From Capsulimonas corticalis (GTDB taxonomy: Bacteria; Armatimonadota; Armatimonadia; Armatimonadales; Capsulimonadaceae), in contig NZ_AP025739.1 in the NCBI RefSeq assembly GCF_003574315.2, forward strand, positions 6,324,001 to 6,388,000: 64,000 nt of DNA, in the 5' to 3' direction. Position numbers and translations under genes: made by a program. Positions 57,503 to 64,000 of the stretch are shown here, piece by piece (position 1 is the stretch's first letter; each line of letters starts with the position of its first letter). The notes below the pieces were generated by a model. The model did no database searches, was not told where the DNA came from, and saw only the letters and a program-made list of their open reading frames with translations.

Positions 57503-58357
57503 TTACGCTTTGAAGTAGAGAGTGCCGGCGAAACCGGCGGCGGGCGATGTGGATCCCGCCTGCGTGACGTCAATGCTGATGATGTCGCCCTCGGCGCAGG
57601 TGGCGGCGTTGTCAGCGACGGCGGACGCGCCCTGAGTCGCGCCGGCGGCGATCGAGAGGCGATTCCCCGAGACCGAGAAGATGGAGACACCATTGCGCTT
57701 GACGTCCCAGATTTGCGCGCTTCCGACCGGCGCCACCACGATGCTTGCTTTTAGCTGCGTGATCGTCAGCGCCGACGGAACACGCCAGAGGATCATGCCA
57801 TTCTGGACAGGCAGAGCGCCGGAGACAAATAGGTCGCGCGTGCGCAGCGCCTGGATCTGGGCCTGGATCTGCGAGGGCAGGATCAGATTATTGCGCCCGG
57901 TCGGCGCATTATTGACCGCAACAACCGCGTTCCCGGCGCCGGTTTGCACGGTGGCGATCAGCGCGGCGTTCGCCGGCGCGACTCCGCTCGTGTTCACGAC
58001 GATCTGCCCGGCGTCCCGACCGTCCACGCCGACGACGCCGGCGGCGGATCCGGCGCTTGGCACGGCGGACGGCATGGGCGGCATCTGGAGAAACACATAG
58101 TTCAGCGCCGATGGGGCGCAGGCGGAGACGACATTTGATGACGTCGTCATAACGGAGATCGGCGCGGTAACGGCGACCACGTGACCGATCGCCGCCTCGC
58201 CGATTTGCAGGTTTCCCGCGTTGTCCACGGTCAGTCCCGAGATCACGCCCGCGCCCAGCGCCTTGATCAGCACAAGGTCAATCGCGCGCATGGAGCTCCC
58301 AAAGAGCGTCTTGTTCGCCCGGTTGTCGAGAGGGATGTCGGGTAAATAGAGACTCAT
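57503..58357 (-). CDS. Phage tail-associated protein
   Basis: 284 residues, ATGA-coupled to the large gene upstream. Starts MSLYLPDIPLDNRANKTLFG. The first half is Ala/Val-rich with beta strands (VISGLTVDNAGNLQIGEAAI). The second half has the pattern GMILWRVPSALTITQLKASI, VSIFSVSGNRLSIAAGATQG and GDIISIDVTQAGSTSPAAGF, a beta-jelly-roll ending common in phage tail proteins. It probably attaches to the large protein encoded before it. Confidence 0.65.
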   Translation of the reverse strand: MSLYLPDIPLDNRANKTLFGSSMRAIDLVLIKALGAGVISGLTVDNAGNLQIGEAAIGHVVAVTAPISVMTTSSNVVSACAPSALNYVFLQMPPMPSAVPSAGSAAGVVGVDGRDAGQIVVNTSGVAPANAALIATVQTGAGNAVVAVNNAPTGRNNLILPSQIQAQIQALRTRDLFVSGALPVQNGMILWRVPSALTITQLKASIVVAPVGSAQIWDVKRNGVSIFSVSGNRLSIAAGATQGASAVADNAATCAEGDIISIDVTQAGSTSPAAGFAGTLYFKA

Positions 58358-61300
58358 GTCAAAAGGGTCCAGTTCTCGCCGCCGTCCGTGGACTGGAAGC
58401 GGGCGTCCCCGTAGTGGACGCTCAGCGGCTGTCGCGGATCGTAGCGGTTCATGATCGCGGCGGGGCGGCCGGCGGCGAGAAGCCCCGTCCCGATGATCTT
58501 CTCCGTGGTTCCATCCGCCCAGGTCATCAGGTTCTGCGCGCTGTCCAGGCGCAGAACCTTCACCGTGGCGCTGGCGCCGTCAATGAACGCCCCAAATACG
58601 AACGTAACGCCCGAGGAGGTGTCCTGAAGGATCATCGGCAGCGCGCCAGGCGCGGAAAACAGGGCCATTTCATCCCCCAGCGTCAAAAGTCCGTCGTCGC
58701 TTTTGGCAAGGACCGCCTGCTTATCGGCGACGCGCTGGTAGGCGGCCAGCGCCGTACTCTGCCCCGATTTGATCCAGATCGAAGGGGCGAAGCCGGTGCG
58801 CAGCGCTCCCGTGGTTTTGTCCGTGATCGGCGCGGCGCGCACCGGCGCGTTCTGAAGCCCGTCGTGACCTTCGTGAACGTGGACCGTCAGGTTCGATGTG
58901 CCTTGCTCCGAAAAAATCCGGTAAATCCGTCCGTGGCTATGGTCCTGGGCGAGGTCCTGTTCGCCGCCGCCGACGGGCGCGGAGTTCGCCAGCACATAGT
59001 AGAAGAACTCGTTACCGTTCGCCGCCTCAATCATCAGAAGCGTCTGCACAGGGTCCTCGGTCTCCTGGACGACGTAGGGAACGGGCTGGAATACCGGAGC
59101 GCCCGCCGCGATGTTTCCGGTGTTCCAGGAGTAGGGATGCCGCACGCCGGGAAGAGCGAAGTAGCCATCATCATCGGTCGTGACGGTTCGCTCGATCGCC
59201 GGCGGACTGCCAAGCCCGAGACCGACGGACTTTCCAGAGAGCGCGCTCCTTGTATTGGCGTCGAGCACGACGCCTTCGACCAGTGTCCCGAACTCAAATA
59301 GGACCGGGACATGCGCGGAGACCGTCACATCAAAGCCCGCGACGAACTCAAATGTCTGCGTCGAAACGCGTGCGTTGATGATAAAACCCGTCTCAGCGAC
59401 ATCGACTTCCGTTACTGGCGTCGGCGTCCCCATGCTGGCGAGCGGAATCTTGCTCGCCGAAGGGCTCAGCGTCGTCACGTTCCAGATGCCCGCGCCCTGA
59501 TCGAGCGTGTCGATCCAGCGCGCGGCGAGGTCGGCGAATGTCGGAATGGCGGCGGATAGACCGTTGTCGCCGCTGGCGGGGATGGAGGCGATGGGCCGTC
59601 CATTCGCGAGCACGCGCAGGACGTTTTGAACAGCAGGCTTTTCGTACGCCGTCATGGACGCCGAGCCGCCCGGCTCCATCATGCCCCCGTCCGCGCGCTG
59701 CGCGGTTCGCTTGCCGTCGGTGCGGTCATGGAGCGTGATCTCGCGCAGTGTGTAGGTAACGCCCGGCGTGATTTGATCGATGATCAGCGTGCGCGCTTCC
59801 GCCTTGATCCAGTCCGCGTCTGGCCCCGCCGAATAGGAGCGGATGCGGTGCTCACCGATCTGGTCGAACGTTGCGTAAAACGGGTCGCGCGTGATCGCGG
59901 GGATCGTACCGCGAAGTTTCTGGTGGTCGACATAGTTGTGGAACGGATATTGATCCCCGCGCACCAGGTCGAGATCGAGCGTATTCTCTCCGGCGCCCAG
60001 TGTGATCGTCCAGCTGTAGGCGATGCCGGGCGAATACAGCGTGCCGGAGTCGTTTTGCAGAGTCAGGCGGATTGTCGTCGCCGTGGACGCCGCGATGCGT
60101 ACCTTCATCCAGCGAAAACAGCGAAAAGCCCGCCGGCGCGCGACGTCCCCGAAGAGGTCTCGCTGTACGGAGTAGGTATAGCCATTCGCGACTGCTGACT
60201 TCGGGTACGAGAACTGCATCGCGCCGGCGATGGTCTGGATTTGCCAGGCGGCGGCCTTGGCGGGGTTGTTGATCCCGGAAACCGCCTGCCCTTTCCAAAG
60301 CGTTGTCCCGTTGTCAATCGAAAACGACGGAGCGCGCGAGATATCGAGCATCGCGTCTGTGCGCATCACGATGTGCCCCTGGAGGTCACGGCTCATGGAA
60401 TGCGTATAATCGTTATTGTTGTAGGCATAGTCCAGGTTGTGATCGTGCAGCCACCCCATTCCCGGCAGACCGTTCTTGCCGGCAATGATCGTGTGCTCCG
60501 CGCAAAAGACCGCGAGCTTCTGGTATCCGCCATAGTACGTCAGGTTTCCGCCGCCGCCGTCGTCCGTGATGCCGGATGGATCGAGAAACGACGGGATATG
60601 CGCTTTTCCTGTGGCGTCCGTATATACAGGCAGATTGGGCAATGCGGGATGGAGCGCGTCCGGAAAGGTGACGCGGTTGTAGCGGTTATTATCCGTACCG
60701 TTATACAGCGCCATGCCGAGCGTCGCCGGCATGCCTTCAATGGGCTCCCCCAGAAAATCCCTGGCCATAACCGCGAGATCGAGATTTGTGACCCCGTACG
60801 AATACAGCACGCCGTACGGCGAGAAGGCGACGGTCTGGACGCCGCCCTGCTCCAGGTCGCCGCCAATGACGTATCCGGCGCCTCCGCCCTGCGCGTAGTT
60901 ATTCTTGCCGTTCTGATAGGTCTGAGGCACGATGATCGGCGGGTCATTATTTCCAATGATCGGCAGCGGGGCGCCCGAGAAGGAGCCGGAGCTCCCATCC
61001 GCCGACGAGGTAATCGAAACGCCGGCAAAGCTGTAGGACTGCGCGTAGGCGGATCGAAAATTGATCATCCTGCCTTCGGGGCCAAAGGAGACTACCTTCG
61101 CGCTTCCCTCACACGAGAGCTGTGTGCAATAGAAGAGAGGAGCCGGCATGTCCCAGACCGCAGGCATCGGGTAGGTGACGCCGTTAATGCTGAGGTCTCC
61201 GTAGCCGAGCCGGCGATGCCGCTGCTGCACCAGGCCAAAGGAATCGATTCCGTAAGCCGTGTCGAAGACGTCCTGTCCCTGCCAGGAGAGCCGCACGGCG

Positions 61301-61524
61301 CCGGAAGGCGTGATCTCCCCCCCGCCGACGGTGCGGCCGAAATAATCGATAAAGCACTGGTTTGTATAGGGAAAGTATCTGAGAATGAAGAAGGTGTAGG
61401 GCGGGTTAACGCTGAGAATAACGAAATCGAGCTCCGCCTTCTTCGCATTGGAGCCGATCGCGGCGGCGGACCACTGGAACTCCACTTCCCACGTCACGAT
61501 ATCATTGAGTGGAATAATCGCCAT
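58354..61524 (-). CDS. Very large tail protein
   Basis: 1056 residues. N-terminal beta domain (VTWEVEFQWSAAAIGSNAKK), a middle with many aromatic strands (FILRYFPYTNQCFIDYFGRT, YLYYANR-like turns absent), and carboxypeptidase-regulatory-like Ig domains (VEGVVLDANTRSALSGKSVG, ERTVTTDDDGYFALPGVRHP). The C-terminal 100 residues resemble a beta-propeller fragment (SVHYGDARFQSTDGGENWTL). Likely the central tail or host-contact protein of the right module. The leader is a 20-bp tandem array, and its start lies beside GGGATGGA. Confidence 0.62.
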   Translation of the reverse strand: MAIIPLNDIVTWEVEFQWSAAAIGSNAKKAELDFVILSVNPPYTFFILRYFPYTNQCFIDYFGRTVGGGEITPSGAVRLSWQGQDVFDTAYGIDSFGLVQQRHRRLGYGDLSINGVTYPMPAVWDMPAPLFYCTQLSCEGSAKVVSFGPEGRMINFRSAYAQSYSFAGVSITSSADGSSGSFSGAPLPIIGNNDPPIIVPQTYQNGKNNYAQGGGAGYVIGGDLEQGGVQTVAFSPYGVLYSYGVTNLDLAVMARDFLGEPIEGMPATLGMALYNGTDNNRYNRVTFPDALHPALPNLPVYTDATGKAHIPSFLDPSGITDDGGGGNLTYYGGYQKLAVFCAEHTIIAGKNGLPGMGWLHDHNLDYAYNNNDYTHSMSRDLQGHIVMRTDAMLDISRAPSFSIDNGTTLWKGQAVSGINNPAKAAAWQIQTIAGAMQFSYPKSAVANGYTYSVQRDLFGDVARRRAFRCFRWMKVRIAASTATTIRLTLQNDSGTLYSPGIAYSWTITLGAGENTLDLDLVRGDQYPFHNYVDHQKLRGTIPAITRDPFYATFDQIGEHRIRSYSAGPDADWIKAEARTLIIDQITPGVTYTLREITLHDRTDGKRTAQRADGGMMEPGGSASMTAYEKPAVQNVLRVLANGRPIASIPASGDNGLSAAIPTFADLAARWIDTLDQGAGIWNVTTLSPSASKIPLASMGTPTPVTEVDVAETGFIINARVSTQTFEFVAGFDVTVSAHVPVLFEFGTLVEGVVLDANTRSALSGKSVGLGLGSPPAIERTVTTDDDGYFALPGVRHPYSWNTGNIAAGAPVFQPVPYVVQETEDPVQTLLMIEAANGNEFFYYVLANSAPVGGGEQDLAQDHSHGRIYRIFSEQGTSNLTVHVHEGHDGLQNAPVRAAPITDKTTGALRTGFAPSIWIKSGQSTALAAYQRVADKQAVLAKSDDGLLTLGDEMALFSAPGALPMILQDTSSGVTFVFGAFIDGASATVKVLRLDSAQNLMTWADGTTEKIIGTGLLAAGRPAAIMNRYDPRQPLSVHYGDARFQSTDGGENWTLLT

Positions 61525-61532
61525 CTTTTAAT

Positions 61533-61603
61533 ATCCATCCCAGTGCGTTACTATCCGTCCCCGTGCGATATGATCGATCTCCGTGCGATATGATTCGTCC
61601 AAG
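61533..61603 (-). repeat. 20-bp tandem array before the large tail gene
   Basis: Three 20-bp units (61533-61552, 61553-61572, 61573-61592) and a partial fourth. The two middle ones share CCGTGCGATATGAT. On the minus strand each unit carries a purine-rich GGRRAYSGAT-type string, the nearest of which is the ribosome-binding site. Confidence 0.85.
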
Positions 61604-61609
61604 TCCTTC

Positions 61610-61882
61610 TCACAAAACACCCTCGCCCCAGCCAAACCCCACCACGCCCCAGTGAAACGCCTTCCCGAGATCGCCGGTCGAGAGAATGATATTGAGCGAT
61701 GTCGTCTGCCGGCGCTGGGATCCGTCCGTCCCGCCGTGCATGATCGTGTGTGCCCCGGTCACCGGGTTCATATCCGCCGTGGTTGCGCGCGCGACGACGC
61801 GGCGCGCCTCCGGATGCTGCGGCCCCTGACGGTGAATGTTGCGGTTCAGACGGTTGGCTGTCGCTGGGTCAATGTAGATCAT
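61610..61882 (-). CDS. Small unknown tail-operon protein
   Basis: 90 residues. Starts MIYIDPATANRLNRNIHRQG and continues with VVARATTADMNPVTGAHTIM and LNIILSTGDLGKAFHWGVVG. Beta-rich, with a Gly/Trp end (VVGFGWGEGVL). No family is recognised. The ATG is five bases from a tandem array; no good ribosome-binding site is seen. Confidence 0.55.
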   Translation of the reverse strand: MIYIDPATANRLNRNIHRQGPQHPEARRVVARATTADMNPVTGAHTIMHGGTDGSQRRQTTSLNIILSTGDLGKAFHWGVVGFGWGEGVL

Positions 61883-61886
61883 AATC

Positions 61887-61934
61887 GATGCCTGTCAATA
61901 TCGATATCTTTCACTATGGATACCTGTCTATATA
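61887..61934 (-). repeat. Three 16-bp tandem units before a start codon
   Basis: GATGCCTGTCAATATC, GATATCTTTCACTATG and GATACCTGTCTATATA follow each other without gaps (61887-61934), directly upstream of the gene at 61610-61882. All share GAT-N2-CT-type spacing. Confidence 0.8.
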
Positions 61935-61949
61935 GATCAAAACTCTCTC

Positions 61950-63983
61950 CTACAAAAGCTCGGCAGAGTAGGATGTCCGGCGCCAGCGGTCATTGGTCCA
62001 CTCCGCGCCGCCGATCTCCGTGATCAGGGCGAGGCCGAAGCCCTCAATGTTCACCGGTCCATCAATTGGAATAGACATCTGATAGTCGGGTAGATCGAAG
62101 GAGACCGGGCGGATCGGCTGCGAGAGGCGCGCGGCCAGCACGCCGAGCGTGCGCTGCGCGGAATCGACCGATGCGATCGCCGCCGTCGCGTAAATAAAGA
62201 CGCGGCGCTCCCCGACATAATTGAACGCCGTCCGGTTACTGATCGAATCCGTGTCCACGTAGTGCGCCGCGACGATCTCTCCGGTTTTCCCGTCTCGTCC
62301 CAGCACCCAGAAGTCGTTCGCGAGCGGCTCCGTGGCGTCGGACTGCTTGACGCTGTTTGCAAGCGCTACCATGATAGCGGGGTTTGGTCCGCGCGCGGCC
62401 GCGATCGGCATCTGCGTGAGCGTGTCGATCGGCGTCTGCTGGTAGATCGTCGGGATAGAGATCGTTCCGGCGAGCGCCGCGCGGGTGAAGTAGTCGCGGC
62501 TGCAGTAATAAAACCGTCCGCCGATATCGTCGAACACATATCCGCTGAAGGTATCGCAGATGTGCTGGATAAACTCGTCGCGGCTCTGGCCGTTCGCTGG
62601 GCGCCACAGCGGCTCTTCGCCGAAGTCCGCCTCGTCGAGCGTCACGCCATCCTCTTCGACGATAATATCCGCCGGGTCAACGCCGGCGTCGTAGAGGATG
62701 CGGTAAACCGCGCTCGCGTGCGTCATCGCGTCGAAGCGCTGCGAGTCGGAGAGAAGCGAGTAGCGCAGCATCTTGCGCCGGCCGCTGCACGGTACGGTGA
62801 TCTTGCTGTCCCGGCCGTCGATAAACTCCACTGGGTCCGAGTATCCCGAGAAGATCTCGGCCATGGCCGCGTCCACGCCATCCTGCTGAAGGTAGACCCT
62901 CACCTTTCGGTTCCACAGGTCCTTGACGCTCGTCCAGCGGTCGTTCGGGTTGTCGAGCGTAAAACTGAAGGACTTTTGCCCGCGATCGCGTGAGAGCGTG
63001 AGATTCGCCGACTGCGGAGAGCCGATATTATTCGTCGTGTAGACGCGATTACCAAGTCCGCGGTCAAATCGGATATCGACGCCGAAGAGCTGCGGCGTCA
63101 CTGTAGACTTGGGCGCCGTCATCGTCACGGTCCAGGCGATCTGCTCGGGACGGTTCATGGGAGTCGGCGCATAGGCGTTCCCGGCGCCGTCCTTGAGTGA
63201 GAGCACGGCTGCGCAGCCGTCCTGCATCTCCGCCTGGACGCGCGCCTCGATCGGTCCGGCGACTGGCGCGTACGGCGTCGCGGTCGGAACAATGCCCACC
63301 GTGCCGGAATTTGCGATATTGCGCAAGGTATTGATCGTCAGCAACGCGCGCACGGCGGGATTAGGCGTCAGCGTGACCTGCGCCGATTCCGTCGTGACAT
63401 AATAGACGTCCTCGCCGGGTGTTCGCGCCCCCTTCAGCGCGTCGCTCGTGTCGGGACGCGTACCAGAGGAGACCTCAAAATAGGATCCCTGGTTTGTGAC
63501 AAAGAGGATCCGCCCGCGCCGCCATGGGATGATCGCGATCTGAAGCAGCTTGCCGATCAGGTCCTGACCGCCAGAGGCGAGCGGAACATCCTCAGCCAGG
63601 AATTGCTGTAGCGCCCCTGGCCGAAGGTCCTCGACATCCGCCGTGCCGTCGGCGTGGATATGGAGATTGAACCATTGCCCGAACTGGCAGACCAGGTAGT
63701 CATCAAGCGGCTGCCCGGAAACGCCGTAAACAAAGGTTTCGAGGAACAGGGCCTGGTTCGGATCGAACTGAGGCGAGACCAGCGTGCCGGAGGCGTTTCC
63801 CTTACTCGACATGAAGAGCGCGTTGTTATCACCGCGTTTGATCTGCTCCCAGGCGGTATTGTCGAGTGTGAAGTCGGTTAGTTTCGTCTTGCCGGCCGCC
63901 GCCGGCCAGGTCGCCTCAAAATTGATAGGCTTCAAGATGGCGCCTTGCCCGCTCGGCAGGATCCAGGCATTCTTCGTCACCAT
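61950..63983 (-). CDS. Large phage tail protein (host-contact type)
   Basis: 677 residues from ATG 63983. Starts MVTKNAWILPSGQGAILKPI. Beta-rich N-terminus (FLETFVYGVSGQPLDDYLVC, GRILFVTNQGSYFEVSSG). The central part (NLTLSRDRGQKSFSFTLDNP, RKVRVYLQQDGVDAAMAEIF, GYSDPVEFIDGRDSKITVPC) resembles distal-tail or baseplate-hub proteins. The part at 430-560 has a hub-like alternation (VYRILYDAGVDPADIIVEED, FIQHICDTFSGYVFDDIGGR). It is the first visible gene of the right module; upstream genes lie outside the window. Confidence 0.66.
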   Translation of the reverse strand: MVTKNAWILPSGQGAILKPINFEATWPAAAGKTKLTDFTLDNTAWEQIKRGDNNALFMSSKGNASGTLVSPQFDPNQALFLETFVYGVSGQPLDDYLVCQFGQWFNLHIHADGTADVEDLRPGALQQFLAEDVPLASGGQDLIGKLLQIAIIPWRRGRILFVTNQGSYFEVSSGTRPDTSDALKGARTPGEDVYYVTTESAQVTLTPNPAVRALLTINTLRNIANSGTVGIVPTATPYAPVAGPIEARVQAEMQDGCAAVLSLKDGAGNAYAPTPMNRPEQIAWTVTMTAPKSTVTPQLFGVDIRFDRGLGNRVYTTNNIGSPQSANLTLSRDRGQKSFSFTLDNPNDRWTSVKDLWNRKVRVYLQQDGVDAAMAEIFSGYSDPVEFIDGRDSKITVPCSGRRKMLRYSLLSDSQRFDAMTHASAVYRILYDAGVDPADIIVEEDGVTLDEADFGEEPLWRPANGQSRDEFIQHICDTFSGYVFDDIGGRFYYCSRDYFTRAALAGTISIPTIYQQTPIDTLTQMPIAAARGPNPAIMVALANSVKQSDATEPLANDFWVLGRDGKTGEIVAAHYVDTDSISNRTAFNYVGERRVFIYATAAIASVDSAQRTLGVLAARLSQPIRPVSFDLPDYQMSIPIDGPVNIEGFGLALITEIGGAEWTNDRWRRTSYSAELL

Positions 63984-64000
63984 TTTGACCGGAGAGGACA

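Noticed and set aside
60241-61593. Long plus-strand frame of 450 codons
   Set aside because: Opposite to the large tail gene 58354-61524, with shadow-type composition and no ribosome-binding site.
1-64000. tRNA genes as integration site
   Set aside because: I saw no tRNA-like cloverleaf or typical T-loop string by eye; a tRNAscan run would settle it.

Overview
The window is phage-like DNA in a high-GC bacterial background. The base composition, the spread of small unknown genes and the secreted glycoside hydrolases would fit an environmental bacterium such as an Armatimonadota member, but nothing here proves the taxon. I found no tRNA, rRNA or CRISPR array.

Left module (about 1-17.7 kb, almost all minus strand): a caudovirus structural cassette read right to left. 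It starts with the 3' part of an N4-gp56-type major capsid protein (MCP). Head-completion and adaptor proteins, an SGNH-hydrolase virion protein, beta-rich tail or decoration proteins, a 987-residue tail protein and internal-virion-like proteins follow. The capsid gene is interrupted by a group I intron whose P1, P3, P7, P8, P9 and P10 pairings can all be read. Splicing restores the motif NQRATSG-WKATFGG. The intron holds a decayed LAGLIDADG endonuclease gene in antisense. The 5' half of the capsid gene is missing and is replaced by the 3' end of a tyrosine-recombinase gene. This looks like an integration junction inside the capsid gene.

Central module (about 17.7-35.6 kb): recombinase with two GAAC-N4-GTTC boxes and a near-leaderless promoter; a mutagenesis cassette (two SRAP proteins, one lacking its catalytic residues, an ImuB-like Y-family protein and a DnaE2-type polymerase); then a tightly overlapping minus-strand operon (30.9 to 26.1 kb) of small proteins. 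That operon includes an ADP-ribosyltransferase-like protein, a HAD phosphatase-like protein and a predicted Cys/His/Asp hydrolase. Two divergent regulatory regions have palindromic operators lying exactly in 17-bp promoter spacers. A plus-strand operon with a DUF3560 protein and a PP-loop PAPS-reductase-like enzyme ends the module.

Right module (about 35.6-64 kb, minus strand): lysis-type genes (TIM-barrel lysin, M15-like peptidase, tiny membrane proteins), a DNA methyltransferase, an HNH protein, an HATPase anti-sigma-like protein, then large tail or adhesin-type proteins. Several carry Sec signal peptides and two are glycoside-hydrolase-like. Surface-modification genes on the opposite strand (GT87-like glycosyltransferase at 11 kb, acyltransferase at 56 kb) look like cargo genes.

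One theme cuts across the modules: many genes have a short tandem array (units of about 13-24 bp, different at every gene) directly before or across the start codon. This is the observation most likely to be undescribed, together with the intron and junction in the capsid gene.
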